Below are positions 36,432 through 46,702 of a stretch of 64,000 nucleotides of DNA, piece after piece. The stretch is from Bacillus dicomae (GTDB taxonomy: Bacteria; Bacillota; Bacilli; Bacillales; Bacillaceae_G). A model generated the notes under the pieces. It ran no database searches and was not told where the DNA came from. It saw nothing but the letters and a program-made list of their open reading frames with translations. The stretch is taken from the NCBI RefSeq assembly GCF_006494425.1, contig NZ_VHIV01000002.1:558001-622000 (forward strand), given 5' to 3'. Both the position numbers and the translations under genes were made by a program. The first letter of the stretch is position 1. The number at the start of each line of letters is the position of its first letter.

Positions 36432-36530
36432 GTTCTTTTCCACCTCCGTGTGAGCTGTTATACCATACTATTCATACCAAAAATTTAAAGAAAAGAAAAC
36501 AGTTGTTGCAGAAAAAAAGTCCTAAAGTAA

Positions 36531-36764
36531 AGAAATTGTAAGAAAAGAGACCCTGATGTAAATAAAGTAGATGATTTAGCACGGTTTTGTAAAATGACAT
36601 TTTTGGGTGAAAATTTCGATGCGTTTTAAAAATTGAAAGATATAGATATATTTGTAACACAATCTTATCATGATTTTCTTATTCTTTCAAATGAATATAC
36701 AAAATTTTTAAAATAATATGACAAAGGAATTGTAATGATATATATAGAATATAAAACAGGTTAA
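36531..36764 (+). pseudogene. Possible remnant of an unrecognised gene
   Basis: One frame reads DVNKVDDLARFCKMTFLGEN, then after a stop KLKDIDIFVTQSYHDFLILS and NEYTKFLK, then after a second stop YDKGIVMIYIEYKTG. The composition looks coding and both internal stops are TAA where GAA would restore the frame. No start or ribosome site is visible and I do not recognise the family. It could also be chance. The rest of the 36432-36865 gap holds only an imperfect hairpin (AGCTGA...TCAGCT, 36776-36793). Confidence 0.4.
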
Positions 36765-36865
36765 AAAGAAAAGAAGCTGAATATAATCAGCTCCTTTATG
36801 GTGATAGCAAAATATTTGAGCATAGCTGATAAATCTTAGAATTACCAAGAAATTAGTAATGTATT

Positions 36866-37378
36866 CTAGCCTTCTTCTTTTATCAACTTTAAAAATCTGT
36901 GGTTCCATATATTTTCATAAAAATAAATTGTCTCTTTTGCGGACATAAATGGATTATTTAACGTAGACGTTGCTTTCTGTATCATGAAGTTTTCGTAACC
37001 TAGTCCATGGGCAAATTTAATCGTAGCATCCATACAGTACTCTGTTTGGGCACCACAAAATTCAATACGATTTACAAATAGTTGATCTAAAATCTCTTTT
37101 AAGTTTGTTTTATAAAATGAATTTGCATGTGTTTTCCTTACAAAAAAATCTTGTTCTTGAACATTTAGATCAGCATGAATAGCCCAAAGTTCTTTTTCGG
37201 GTACTAAATCATCATCACAATGTTGAACAAAAATGATTGGTTTATTTGATTTTCTGTATGAAGAAATTCTTTTATTTACTTTTGTAAGTAGATTTTGTAA
37301 ATCAAATAAATGCTCCTCGCTATAACATACTCCATTTTGTAAATCGATAACGATTAAAACATCTGCACATGTATCCAT
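36866..37378 (-). CDS. Isochorismatase-family cysteine hydrolase
   Basis: A 170-residue hydrolase with the family's catalytic triad: Asp in VIDLQNGV (about residue 12), Lys in VRKTHANSFY, and Cys in GAQTEYCMDATI. Relatives act on isochorismate, nicotinamide or other amides, and the substrate cannot be told here. ATG 37378 follows AAAGGAGCAAAAATA; the frame is open further up without a ribosome site. It lies downstream of metC on the same strand, but with 158 bases between. Confidence 0.86.
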   Translation of the reverse strand: MDTCADVLIVIDLQNGVCYSEEHLFDLQNLLTKVNKRISSYRKSNKPIIFVQHCDDDLVPEKELWAIHADLNVQEQDFFVRKTHANSFYKTNLKEILDQLFVNRIEFCGAQTEYCMDATIKFAHGLGYENFMIQKATSTLNNPFMSAKETIYFYENIWNHRFLKLIKEEG

Positions 37379-37536
37379 TATTTTTGCTCCTTTTTTACTT
37401 CTTAATATATCAATTGATTCATTATTTGGAAATAGATGGTGCTCTTTTGTTTTTTTATGAACTATACGAAAAGTAAAATATACGCAACAGCATAAAAAGA
37501 AGATATGATAACTTAATTTCATATCTTCTTTTCTCT

Positions 37537-38700
37537 TTATGCATTTACAGGTTCTTCTACATAAGAAAGGGCATTTTCAAAATCGGATATTAAATCGACA
37601 ACATTTTCAAGGCCGACGGATAAGCGAAGTAATGAATTAGAAATACCTCTTTCATCACGAGCCTCTTGGGACAGTGCTGCATGTGACATTTTAGCTGGGT
37701 AGGAAAGAATCGATTCGACAGCTCCTAAACTAACTGCGAAGACAGGTAATTTTACTTTTGATAAAAATTGGCGGAGTGCGTCTTCTGATTGTAAAGTAAA
37801 AGATAGGACAGCTCCGGCTGATGTAGCTTGAGATTGTTGAATATTAAATCCAAGATGTGTTTGTAAGCCAGGATAATAAACATTTTGAACTTTAGCGTGC
37901 TCTTGCAAATAATGTGCAATTTTATTGGCATTTGCAGCTGAATGTTCAAGACGTACATGCAATGTTTTTAGACCGCGAAGCACAAGCGAACAATCTTGAG
38001 GGCCTAAAATAGCGCCGAATGCATTTTGTAAAAATCCGAGTTTTTGAGCAAGCTCGGCATCTTTTACTACCGCTAATCCGGCAGTAACATCACTATGACC
38101 AGCGATGAACTTTGTAGCACTATGAAGAACGACATCTGCTCCAAGATCAAGAGGCTTCTGGAATAGTGGTGTCAAAAATGTATTATCAACAAAGGTAAGA
38201 GCATCAATAGATTTTGCAAGCTTAGAAACAGCGCGAATATCTGTCACCTTTAAAAGCGGGTTAGAAGGAGTTTCTACATAAAAGAGCTTTGTATTTGGCT
38301 TAATGTTTTGTTTTATTTCTTCTAAATTAGTCATATCAACAAATGTATGTGAAACACCGTAACGGGAGAGTACTTCAGTTATAATTCGGTAGGTACCTCC
38401 ATATACGTCTTCTGAAATGAGCACGTGATCGCCTTGTGAAAGGAGGAGGAATGCAGTAGAAATTGCTGCAATTCCTGATGCAAAGGCAAATCCTTTTGTT
38501 CCGCCTTCTAATAAAGCAATGATATCTTCAAGAGCTTCACGAGTTGGATTGCCCGACCTGCTATAGTCATATTTCCCGAATGTATCTACATCAAACTGGT
38601 GGAATGTTGATGTGTTATAGATGGGAACGTTAACGGCTCCTGTTTGCGAGTCATGTTTATATTGGTTGTGCAGTAAGAGTGTATCTATAGAATAACTCAT
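37537..38700 (-). CDS. metC: Cystathionine beta-lyase
   Basis: Splits cystathionine to homocysteine, pyruvate and ammonia with PLP. The 387 residues contain the Cys/Met-metabolism PLP signature: YSRSGNPTREALE near the N-terminus, SGIAAISTA, VDNTFLTP and the PLP lysine in HSATKFIAGHSDV. The start overlaps the metI stop by four bases, so translation is coupled. Together with metI this matches yjcJ-yjcI of B. subtilis. Confidence 0.93.
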   Translation of the reverse strand: MSYSIDTLLLHNQYKHDSQTGAVNVPIYNTSTFHQFDVDTFGKYDYSRSGNPTREALEDIIALLEGGTKGFAFASGIAAISTAFLLLSQGDHVLISEDVYGGTYRIITEVLSRYGVSHTFVDMTNLEEIKQNIKPNTKLFYVETPSNPLLKVTDIRAVSKLAKSIDALTFVDNTFLTPLFQKPLDLGADVVLHSATKFIAGHSDVTAGLAVVKDAELAQKLGFLQNAFGAILGPQDCSLVLRGLKTLHVRLEHSAANANKIAHYLQEHAKVQNVYYPGLQTHLGFNIQQSQATSAGAVLSFTLQSEDALRQFLSKVKLPVFAVSLGAVESILSYPAKMSHAALSQEARDERGISNSLLRLSVGLENVVDLISDFENALSYVEEPVNA

Positions 38701-39809
38701 ATTCTTACACCTTCTTTTACAAGTTTAATGGCTTTTTGTAAATCTTGAATTAAATCGTTACTATTTTCAATGCCAACGGAAAATCGAAGAAGACGATTAC
38801 ATACACCGTTTGCTGTTCTGATTTCTTCAGGAATATCAGCGTGTGTTTGCGTTGCTGGATATGTCATTAAACTTTCAACACCACCGAGACTTTCAGCAAA
38901 TGTAATTAAGGATAAAGATTGTAAGAATGGATTAATCCATGTTTCATCTTTCAGACGAAATGAGATCATGCCGCCTCGTCCTGGATAAAATACATCTGTC
39001 ACTCCGTCTTCATCATTTAAATAAGCAACAACTGCTTTTGCATTTTCTTCATGTTGTCTCATGCGAAGCGCTAACGTTTTCATACCACGAATTAATAGCC
39101 ATGAGTCAAATGGGCTTAAGACCGCACCAGAGGCATTATGATAATGAGCGATTTCTTCGCAGAGTTCCTTCCCTTTTGCAACGACAAGTCCGCTTAAAAC
39201 ATCGTTATGTCCACCTAAATATTTCGTTGCGCTATGAAGTACGATATCGGCACCTTCTGTTAATGGCTGCTGTATATAAGGTGTATAGAATGTGTTGTCT
39301 ACAATAAGAAGTAGTCCGTGTCTTTTCGCTACAGTTGCGACAGCGGCAATATCAGTAACTTGCATTAATGGATTAGTCGGAGTTTCTATGAAAATAGCCT
39401 TCGTTTCAGTTTTGATGGCTTGCTCGATTTGTTTAATAGATTGTGTATTTACGTATCTACATCGAACGTTCCATTTTTTTTCGTGCTCAGAAAATAATCG
39501 ATAAGTGCCCCCGTATAAATCTTCGGATACAATAAGTTCATCTCCGGAACGGAATAGGGAGAGGACGAGGAGAACAGCTGCCATCCCTGAACTACAGGCA
39601 TAACCTTGTTCGCCGTATTCTAAATCTGCGATTGCCTGTTCTAAAAGGCCGCGAGTTGGATTGCCAGTTCGTGAATAGTCAAAGCCAGTAGATTTACCAA
39701 TTCCTTCATGACGATAAGCAGTTGAGAAATAAACAGGCGGATTAACAGTTCCTGTTGTAGTTTCGCTACGGTTTCCGATTTGTGCTAGTTTTGTTTCAAT
39801 AGTTGACAT
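38697..39809 (-). CDS. metI: Cystathionine gamma-synthase / O-acetylhomoserine thiolyase
   Basis: Condenses an activated homoserine with cysteine (or sulfide) at the start of methionine synthesis. The 370 residues carry YSRTGNPTRGLLE, SGMAAVLLVL, VDNTFYTPYI and the PLP lysine in HSATKYLGGHNDV. A GGAGGAA ribosome site precedes ATG 39809. The gene lies behind a SAM-I riboswitch with a terminator, so it should be expressed only when SAM is low. Confidence 0.93.
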   Translation of the reverse strand: MSTIETKLAQIGNRSETTTGTVNPPVYFSTAYRHEGIGKSTGFDYSRTGNPTRGLLEQAIADLEYGEQGYACSSGMAAVLLVLSLFRSGDELIVSEDLYGGTYRLFSEHEKKWNVRCRYVNTQSIKQIEQAIKTETKAIFIETPTNPLMQVTDIAAVATVAKRHGLLLIVDNTFYTPYIQQPLTEGADIVLHSATKYLGGHNDVLSGLVVAKGKELCEEIAHYHNASGAVLSPFDSWLLIRGMKTLALRMRQHEENAKAVVAYLNDEDGVTDVFYPGRGGMISFRLKDETWINPFLQSLSLITFAESLGGVESLMTYPATQTHADIPEEIRTANGVCNRLLRFSVGIENSNDLIQDLQKAIKLVKEGVRI

Positions 39810-39852
39810 GTAAAAATTCCTCCTTTTTAAATGAACAATTAAGTGAATGTAA

Positions 39853-40012
39853 AATAAAAAAAGCCTTCTAAGAAGAAGGCTTTCGGTTTGAATAGAGTCT
39901 TCTTCTCATCTGTCAAATTTTTCACAATTTGCTGGAATTAGCACCTTATTAACAAATGTTAATGGTTGCTGAGGCGTCATAGGGCCAGTCCCTCTACCTC
40001 TCTAGATAAGAA
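39853..40012 (-). promoter_or_regulatory. SAM-I riboswitch (S-box) of metI-metC
   Basis: On the minus strand from 40010 the sequence has the S-box core: CTTATCTAGAGAGGTAGAGG, GACTGGCCCTATGACGCCTC, AGCAACC, then AAGGTGCTAATTCCAGCA and GATGAGAAG. It ends in a terminator, AAAGCCTTCTTCTTAGAAGG and CTTTTTTT (39854-39884). The arrangement is the usual transcription-termination type: SAM binding gives the terminator. Confidence 0.95.
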
Positions 40013-40109
40013 TGTTCGTATGAAATTTTATTATGTTTTTAACTTTACAACAAAAGATAATTGAATTGCAACTTTATTTTAAATAATTTTTATTTTCCCG
40101 CAAGTGTCA

Positions 40110-40138
40110 TTGACTTTTACATTTGTGCGTGCTAAATT
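40110..40138 (+). promoter_or_regulatory. Candidate promoter of the yitJ-metH leader
   Basis: TTGACT (40110-40115) and TAAATT (40133-40138) are 17 bases apart. Transcription would start about 70 bases before the S-box. Confidence 0.5.
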
Positions 40139-40212
40139 TATTAAAAAATTAACAAACATTGTTAAAAGGGGAACGCATTTCCTTTTAGCTACATAAATAA
40201 AATAATAAAGAC

Positions 40213-40371
40213 AACTCTTATTGAGAGCGGTGGAGGGAAAGGCCCTGTGAAACCCGGCAACCTTCAAACAAAATGTTTGAAACGGTGCTAATACCTGCAA
40301 AACGAATGTTTTGCATGATAAGAGGAGGAACGATTATGTCCCCCTCTTCAAAGTGAAGAGGGGGTTTTTAT
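40213..40371 (+). promoter_or_regulatory. SAM-I riboswitch (S-box) of yitJ-metH
   Basis: Core elements in order are CTCTTATTGAGAGCGGTGGA, GGGAAAGGCCCTGTGAAACC, CGGCAACC, a P3 stem with AAACATTTTG-type arms, GGTGCTAATACCTGCA and GATAAGAGG, which pairs with the first CTCTTAT. The terminator CCCCCTCTTCA/TGAAGAGGGGG with TTTTT (40340-40369) ends it 25 bases before yitJ. Confidence 0.96.
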
Positions 40372-40394
40372 ATTGATAGAAATGAGGGAGATTT

Positions 40395-42227
40395 GTGAAA
40401 TTACTAGATTTATTATCAAAAGGAATTGTAATAGGTGATGGTGCGGTTGGGACGTTATTACATTCACATGGTTTGCAAAGTAGTTTTGAAGAATTGAATA
40501 TATCTGATCCAGATTTAATTATATCGATTCATAAGCAATATGTAGCCGCTGGGGCAGATGTGATTCAAACGAATACGTACGGAGCAAATGAAGCGAAATT
40601 GCGTATGTATGGTTTAGAAAATCAAGTTACTGAAATAAATAGAGCGGCAGTAAAGCTGGCGAAAGCATCTGTGACAGATAGAAATGCAATTTTAGGAACA
40701 ATTGGTGGTATGAAACATATTGGAGCTGTTACAACGACTGATATGGAAAGAGAATTTATGTTACTTGAGCAGGCAAGTGCTTTACTAGAAGAACAGGTTG
40801 ATGGACTGCTATTAGAGACTTTCTATGATGAGTTTGAATTACTTCATGCTGTTCAGGTGCTACGAAAACAAACGAATATTCCAATTGTAGCTCAATTAGC
40901 GTTACATGAGGCAGGTACGACTCAAAATGGAAATGATGTAAATGAAATATTAAAACAGCTTTTAGATTACGGTGCAAATGTCGTTGGATTGAACTGCCAA
41001 CTCGGGCCACTGCATATGACGGAAGCTTTTAAAATGATATCGATTCCGCAAAATGGCTATTTGTCAGCATATCCAAATGCAGGTCTCCCGAATTATGTGG
41101 AGGGACGTTACGTATATGAGGGAAGTCCGGCTTATTTCGAAGCGATGACACCGAAATTTATTGAGCAAGGTATTCGGTTATTGGGTGGTTGTTGTGGAAC
41201 TACTCCAGAACATATTGAAAGTATGAAACGTGCTATTACAAATGTTACACCTGTAATAGAAAAGGATACGATACAAAGGCCGAAAGTAGTTCATACACAT
41301 GAGAAACGTTCGAAAGCTCATGTCACTTTAGCAGAGAAAGCAAAAAAGCAAACGACAGTAGTAGTAGAATTAGATCCGCCAAAAACGTTAGATACGCAGC
41401 GTTTTTTTGAAGGTGCAAGAGCATTGAAAAGAGCTGGAGCAGATGCTATTACTCTAGCAGATAATTCATTAGCATCGCCTCGCGTTTCGAATATGGCAAT
41501 GGGGGCATTATTAACGAAGCACGATATTCCGGTATTGACTCACTTAACGTGTAGGGACCATAACGTCATCGGACTACAATCTCACCTGCTAGGCTTATCA
41601 GCGTTAGGTATGGAAGAAGTGCTAGCTTTAACTGGGGATCCAGCACGCGTTGGTGATTTTCCAGGTGCCACTTCTGTATATGATTTGTCTTCTATTGAGC
41701 TCATTAAAATGATTAAAGAAATGAACGATGGGCGTTCCATTTTAGGGAAATCGATAGGGCCAGCAACAAGGTTTTCTGTAGGCGGCGCATTTAACCCTCA
41801 TGTAAGACACTTAAAAGCAGCGGTTAAGCGAATGGAACGGAAAATAGATGCTGGAGCGGAATATTTCTTAACGCAGCCAATTTACGATATCGCGTTAATT
41901 GAAGAAGTGTATGAAGCGACAAAGCATTTGAAACAGCCTATTTTTATTGGGATTATGCCATTAATAAGTAAAAGAAATGCAGATTTTCTTCATTTTGAGG
42001 TACCAGGTATTACTCTTCCTGAAGAAGTCAGAGAGAGAATGGATGGACATGAAACGAAAGAAGCAGCAATTGAGGAAGGGATTCGCATTTCACAAGAACT
42101 AATTGATGCGGCGATGAAATATTTTAATGGCATTTATCTTATTACACCATTTTTAAAATATGAAATTACAGAACATCTTGTTAAATATGTGAGAGAAAAG
42201 CAAGAAGTGAAAGAAGGTATTAATTGA
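40395..42227 (+). CDS. yitJ: Bifunctional homocysteine S-methyltransferase / methylenetetrahydrofolate reductase
   Basis: The 610 residues fuse two enzymes. Residues 1-290 are a homocysteine methyltransferase with the zinc cysteines in GLNCQLGP and GGCCGTTPEH. Residues 320-610 are a MetF-type flavin reductase (VVELDPPKTLD, ADAITLADN, LTHLTCRDHN, ALTGDPARVGDFPGA, FLTQPIYD) that makes 5-methyl-THF. It thus supplies methyl groups to MetH next door. The start is GTG 40395 behind GAGGGAG. The stop overlaps the metH ATG (TGATG). Confidence 0.93.
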   Translation: MKLLDLLSKGIVIGDGAVGTLLHSHGLQSSFEELNISDPDLIISIHKQYVAAGADVIQTNTYGANEAKLRMYGLENQVTEINRAAVKLAKASVTDRNAILGTIGGMKHIGAVTTTDMEREFMLLEQASALLEEQVDGLLLETFYDEFELLHAVQVLRKQTNIPIVAQLALHEAGTTQNGNDVNEILKQLLDYGANVVGLNCQLGPLHMTEAFKMISIPQNGYLSAYPNAGLPNYVEGRYVYEGSPAYFEAMTPKFIEQGIRLLGGCCGTTPEHIESMKRAITNVTPVIEKDTIQRPKVVHTHEKRSKAHVTLAEKAKKQTTVVVELDPPKTLDTQRFFEGARALKRAGADAITLADNSLASPRVSNMAMGALLTKHDIPVLTHLTCRDHNVIGLQSHLLGLSALGMEEVLALTGDPARVGDFPGATSVYDLSSIELIKMIKEMNDGRSILGKSIGPATRFSVGGAFNPHVRHLKAAVKRMERKIDAGAEYFLTQPIYDIALIEEVYEATKHLKQPIFIGIMPLISKRNADFLHFEVPGITLPEEVRERMDGHETKEAAIEEGIRISQELIDAAMKYFNGIYLITPFLKYEITEHLVKYVREKQEVKEGIN

Positions 42228-45200
42228 TGAAATGTATAGAAGAAAAATTACAAAATAACATCTTAATATTAGATGGTGCAATGGGAACAATGATCCAGCA
42301 AGAGGACTTAACTGCAGAAGATTTCGGAGGAGAAGAGTACGAAGGCTGTAATGAATATTTAGTAGAAACAAGGCCTGATGTCATTTTAAAGATTCATAAA
42401 GCTTATATTGAAGCTGGAGCAGATATTATTGAAACAAATACATTTGGAGCGACAAATATTGTACTAAGTGATTATGAGTTATCTCATTTAGATGAGGAAT
42501 TAAATGAGAAGGCAGCACGTTTAGCGAAGCAAGCGGTCAAAGAAAGTGGGAAGGAAGTATATGTTGCGGGAGCAATGGGACCGACAACGAAAGCAATTAG
42601 TGTTACTGGTGGTGTGACGTTTGAACAATTAATTGAAGCCTATACACGGCAGGCAAGAGGATTGTTGAGAGGAGAAGCTGATGTATTACTCGTTGAGACG
42701 AGTCAAGATATGCGTAACGTGAAGGCTGCTTATATTGGAATTCAAGCAGCTTTTGACGAACTAAATAAAATTGTACCTATCATGATTTCGGGAACGATTG
42801 AACCGATGGGAACGACTTTGGCTGGGCAAACAATTGAGGCTTTTTACTTATCGGTAGAACATATGAAGCCATTATCTGTTGGATTAAACTGTGCGACTGG
42901 TCCGGAGTTTATGAGAGACCATATTCGTTCACTATCTGATTTGTCGGAGTGTTACATTTCTTGTTATCCAAATGCAGGCCTTCCTGATGAAGATGGACAT
43001 TATCATGAATCTCCATCTTCTCTCGCTGAAAAAGTGAAGCGATTTGCCGAAGAAGGATGGGTTAATATTATCGGTGGTTGTTGTGGCACAACACCAGATC
43101 ATATAAAAGCAATGAAGTCTGCATTAGCGTCTCTTAATCCGCGTGAACACCACGAAAGAGCTGGGCACGGGGTGAGTGGATTAGAAGCACTGCAATATGA
43201 TGACTCTATGAGACCTCTATTTGTTGGGGAAAGAACAAACGTTATTGGATCACGTAAATTTAAACGATTAGTAGCAGAAGGGAAATTTGAAGAGGCTGCT
43301 GAAGTAGCAAGAGCGCAAGTGAAGAAAAATGCTCATATTATTGATATTTGTATGGCAGACCCGGACCGCGATGAAATAGAAGATATGGAAAACTTCTTGG
43401 CAGAAGTTACGAAAGTGCTAAAAGTACCGATTATGATTGATTCGACAGATGAAAATGTGATGGAGCGAGCTCTTACTTATATTCAAGGAAAAGCTGTTAT
43501 TAATTCGATTAATTTAGAAGATGGTGAAGAACGATTTAAAAAAGTGACACCGCTTCTTCAGAAATATGGTGCATCTATTGTTGTAGGAACAATAGATGAA
43601 GACGGTATGGCAGTAAGTGCGGAAAGAAAACTCGAAATTGCGAAAAGAAGTTATGAGTTATTGACGACGAAATATGGTATACGCCCGTCAGATATTATTT
43701 TTGATGCACTTGTATTTCCAGTAGGTACAGGCGATGAAGAATATATTGGATCGGCGGCAGCGACGGTAGAAGGAATTCGCCTTATTAAAGAAGCATTACC
43801 AGAGTGTTTAACGATTTTAGGTGTAAGTAACATATCATTTGGTTTACCACCAGCTGGACGCGAAGTATTAAATTCCGTCTTTTTATATCATGCAACGAAA
43901 GCAGGGTTAGATTACGCGATTGTGAATACGGAAAAATTAGAACGGTATGCATCAATTCCTGAAGAAGAAAAACGTCTTGCTGATGCATTGCTTTTTGAAA
44001 CGACACAAGAGACATTAGAGGAATTTACAAATTTCTATCGCGTGGCAAAAAAGAAAGATGCCGTTATCCAAGAAACATTAACACTTGATGAAAGGCTAGC
44101 AAATTACATTGTAGAAGGGACAAAACAAGGGTTACACGAAGATTTAAGCCTCGCACTTACAGAAGGAAGAAAACCTTTGGATATTATTAATGGCCCACTT
44201 ATGACAGGAATGGATGAAGTAGGACGATTATTTAATAATAATGAGCTTATCGTTGCTGAAGTATTGCAAAGTGCTGAAAGTATGAAAGCAGCAGTAAGTT
44301 ATTTAGAGCCACATATGGAATCTAGTGATAGTGCGAAAAAAGGGAAAGTATTATTAGCGACTGTAAAAGGTGATGTGCATGATATTGGAAAAAATCTCGT
44401 TGAAATTATTTTAGCGAATAACGGATATGAGATTATCAATTTAGGAATCAATGTTCGTTCGGATCGAATTGTTCAAGAAGTACAAGAAAAGAAACCTGAT
44501 ATTATAGGTCTTTCTGGTTTATTAGTAAAATCGGCTCAACAAATGGTAACGACTGCTGAAGATTTAAAAGCGGCGGATATTGATATCCCAATCGTTGTAG
44601 GCGGGGCAGCGTTAACGAGAAAGTTTACAGATAATCGTATTTCGCCATCCTATAAAGGACTCGTATGTTATGCAAGTGATGCGATGACCGGGCTTGATAT
44701 TATTAATAAGCTTCAAAAAGAAGAAGAGCGTGAGAAGATGAAGCAAGATAAAAAAGAACGTCATCTTCAAATCGTAACAAAAGAAGAGAAGAAAGTAGAA
44801 ATTCCAGCAGTAATTGAGCCATTGCCAAAATCAGAGGTTATGGTGCCGGATTCAACAAAACGAATTGTATTAAGAGATGTTCCTGTTTCACATCTCGCAC
44901 CATTTCTAAATAGACAAATGCTGCTTGGACATCACCTTGGCCTAAAAGGAAGTGTGAAGAAACTTTTGCGAGAGGGAGATAAAAGAGCACATGAATTAAA
45001 TGATTTAATAGACGAATTATTGCTGGAAGGACAATCTTGGTTGAAACCGAAAGCAGTGTATCAATTTTTCCCAGCGCAAAGCGACGGACAACATATCGTA
45101 ATATATGATCCAGAAAATCATACGCGTGTTATAGAGCGTTTCACATTCCCGAGACAAGGAAAAGCACCATATCGTACTTTAGGTGATTATTTACGACCAA

Positions 45201-45625
45201 TTGGAGATGAAATGGACTACGTTGCTTTCCTATCTGTTACAGTTGGGGAAGGCGTTCGAGACATTGCTGAAGAGTGGAAGGCGAAAGGTGATTATTTACG
45301 CAGTCATGCCATTCAATCGTTAGCGCTTGAACTAGCGGAAGGACTTGCTGAAAAAACACATATGCTCATTCGTGATCGCTGGGGCATTCCAGATTCACCT
45401 GAACTGACGATGGAAGAACGTTTCCGTACGAAATATAGAGGGATACGCGTGTCATTTGGTTATCCAGCATGTCCAGAACTTGCAGATCAAGAAAAGCTAT
45501 TTCGCTTAATTCATCCAGAGGAAATAGGTATTTCATTAACGGAAGGATTTATGATGGAGCCAGAAGCGTCTGTAACGGCTATGGTATTTTCTCACCCCGA
45601 GGCAAGATATTTTAGTGTATTATAG
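42227..45625 (+). CDS. metH: Cobalamin-dependent methionine synthase
   Basis: Transfers a methyl group from 5-methyl-THF to homocysteine via methylcobalamin. The 1132 residues have all four modules: homocysteine-binding (1-300; GLNCATGPEF, GGCCGTTPDH), pterin-binding (about 325-600; VGERTNVIGSRKF, IMIDSTDENV), B12-binding (about 630-850; VKGDVHDIGKN with cobalt ligand His718) and activation domain (about 880-1132; GLAEKTH, RGIRVSFGYPACP). TTG 42224 is possible, but ATG 42227 fits better. B. subtilis uses MetE instead, so this block sets the B. cereus group apart. Confidence 0.96.
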   Translation: MKCIEEKLQNNILILDGAMGTMIQQEDLTAEDFGGEEYEGCNEYLVETRPDVILKIHKAYIEAGADIIETNTFGATNIVLSDYELSHLDEELNEKAARLAKQAVKESGKEVYVAGAMGPTTKAISVTGGVTFEQLIEAYTRQARGLLRGEADVLLVETSQDMRNVKAAYIGIQAAFDELNKIVPIMISGTIEPMGTTLAGQTIEAFYLSVEHMKPLSVGLNCATGPEFMRDHIRSLSDLSECYISCYPNAGLPDEDGHYHESPSSLAEKVKRFAEEGWVNIIGGCCGTTPDHIKAMKSALASLNPREHHERAGHGVSGLEALQYDDSMRPLFVGERTNVIGSRKFKRLVAEGKFEEAAEVARAQVKKNAHIIDICMADPDRDEIEDMENFLAEVTKVLKVPIMIDSTDENVMERALTYIQGKAVINSINLEDGEERFKKVTPLLQKYGASIVVGTIDEDGMAVSAERKLEIAKRSYELLTTKYGIRPSDIIFDALVFPVGTGDEEYIGSAAATVEGIRLIKEALPECLTILGVSNISFGLPPAGREVLNSVFLYHATKAGLDYAIVNTEKLERYASIPEEEKRLADALLFETTQETLEEFTNFYRVAKKKDAVIQETLTLDERLANYIVEGTKQGLHEDLSLALTEGRKPLDIINGPLMTGMDEVGRLFNNNELIVAEVLQSAESMKAAVSYLEPHMESSDSAKKGKVLLATVKGDVHDIGKNLVEIILANNGYEIINLGINVRSDRIVQEVQEKKPDIIGLSGLLVKSAQQMVTTAEDLKAADIDIPIVVGGAALTRKFTDNRISPSYKGLVCYASDAMTGLDIINKLQKEEEREKMKQDKKERHLQIVTKEEKKVEIPAVIEPLPKSEVMVPDSTKRIVLRDVPVSHLAPFLNRQMLLGHHLGLKGSVKKLLREGDKRAHELNDLIDELLLEGQSWLKPKAVYQFFPAQSDGQHIVIYDPENHTRVIERFTFPRQGKAPYRTLGDYLRPIGDEMDYVAFLSVTVGEGVRDIAEEWKAKGDYLRSHAIQSLALELAEGLAEKTHMLIRDRWGIPDSPELTMEERFRTKYRGIRVSFGYPACPELADQEKLFRLIHPEEIGISLTEGFMMEPEASVTAMVFSHPEARYFSVL

Positions 45626-45643
45626 TCTAGAAGGGGGAGACGT

Positions 45644-46702
45644 ATGAAGAAAATAGTCTTTACAGGTGGCGGTTCGGCAGGACATGTAACACCTAATTTA
45701 GCCATTATTCCATATTTACAAGAACAGAATTGGGATATTTCTTATATTGGTTCTCATCAAGGAATTGAGAAAACGATTATAGAGAAGGAAGGCATTCCGT
45801 ACTATAGTATTGCCAGCGGAAAGCTACGCCGTTATTTTGACTTGAAAAATATAAAAGATCCTTTTCTTGTAATGAAGGGTGTTATGGATGCGTATGTAAG
45901 AATTCGAAAACTAAAACCGGATGTGATTTTTTCAAAAGGTGGTTTCGTATCTGTACCAGTTGTAATTGGAGGATGGCTAAATAGAGTACCAGTTTTATTA
46001 CATGAATCTGATATGACGCCAGGACTAGCAAACAAAATTGCGCTCCGTTTTGCTTCGAAAATATTTGTTACATTTGAAGAAGCAGCGAAACATTTACCGA
46101 AAGAAAAAGTAATCTATACAGGGTCTCCTGTACGGGAAGAAGTATTAAAGGGAAGTCGTGAAAAAGGTTTAGCATTTTTAGGTTTTTCACGTAAAAAGCC
46201 AGTGATTACAATTATGGGAGGAAGTTTGGGCGCGAAGAAAATTAATGAAACAGTTCGAGATGCGTTACCAGAACTTCTGAAAAAATATCAAATTGTTCAT
46301 CTTTGCGGAAAAGGTAACCTTGATGAAAGTTTACAAAATAAAGAAGGGTATAGACAATTTGAATATGTACATGAAGAGTTACCAGACATATTAGCGATAA
46401 CAGATTTTGTTATTTCACGTGCAGGATCAAATGCTATTTTTGAGTTTTTAACATTGCAAAAGCCGATGGTTTTAATTCCGCTATCGAAATTTGCAAGCCG
46501 TGGAGATCAAATATTAAATGCGGAATCATTTGAAAGACAAGGATATGCCTCCGTACTGTATGAAGAAGATGTGACTGTGAATTCTCTTATAAAGCATGTT
46601 GAAGAGTTATCTCATAATAATGAGGCGTATAAAACTGCCTTAAAAAAATATAATGGAAAAGAAGCAATTCAAACAATCATTCACCATATTTCAGAGGCAT
46701 GA
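45644..46702 (+). CDS. murG: UDP-GlcNAc:lipid I GlcNAc transferase (MurG, probably the second copy)
   Basis: MurG adds GlcNAc to lipid I to give lipid II on the inner membrane face. The 352 residues show the glycine-rich [15 protein letters not shown] at the N-terminus, [24 protein letters not shown] and the donor-binding [14 protein letters not shown]. Position next to metH, outside a dcw cell-wall cluster, suggests this is the MurG2-type paralogue known in the B. cereus group; the dcw copy lies outside the window. Confidence 0.9.
   Translation: MKKIVFTGGGSAGHVTPNLAIIPYLQEQNWDISYIGSHQGIEKTIIEKEGIPYYSIASGKLRRYFDLKNIKDPFLVMKGVMDAYVRIRKLKPDVIFSKGGFVSVPVVIGGWLNRVPVLLHESDMTPGLANKIALRFASKIFVTFEEAAKHLPKEKVIYTGSPVREEVLKGSREKGLAFLGFSRKKPVITIMGGSLGAKKINETVRDALPELLKKYQIVHLCGKGNLDESLQNKEGYRQFEYVHEELPDILAITDFVISRAGSNAIFEFLTLQKPMVLIPLSKFASRGDQILNAESFERQGYASVLYEEDVTVNSLIKHVEELSHNNEAYKTALKKYNGKEAIQTIIHHISEA

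Noticed and set aside
38939-39307. A 122-codon plus-strand frame inside metI
   Set aside because: Antisense shadow of a well-conserved PLP enzyme gene; no ribosome site.
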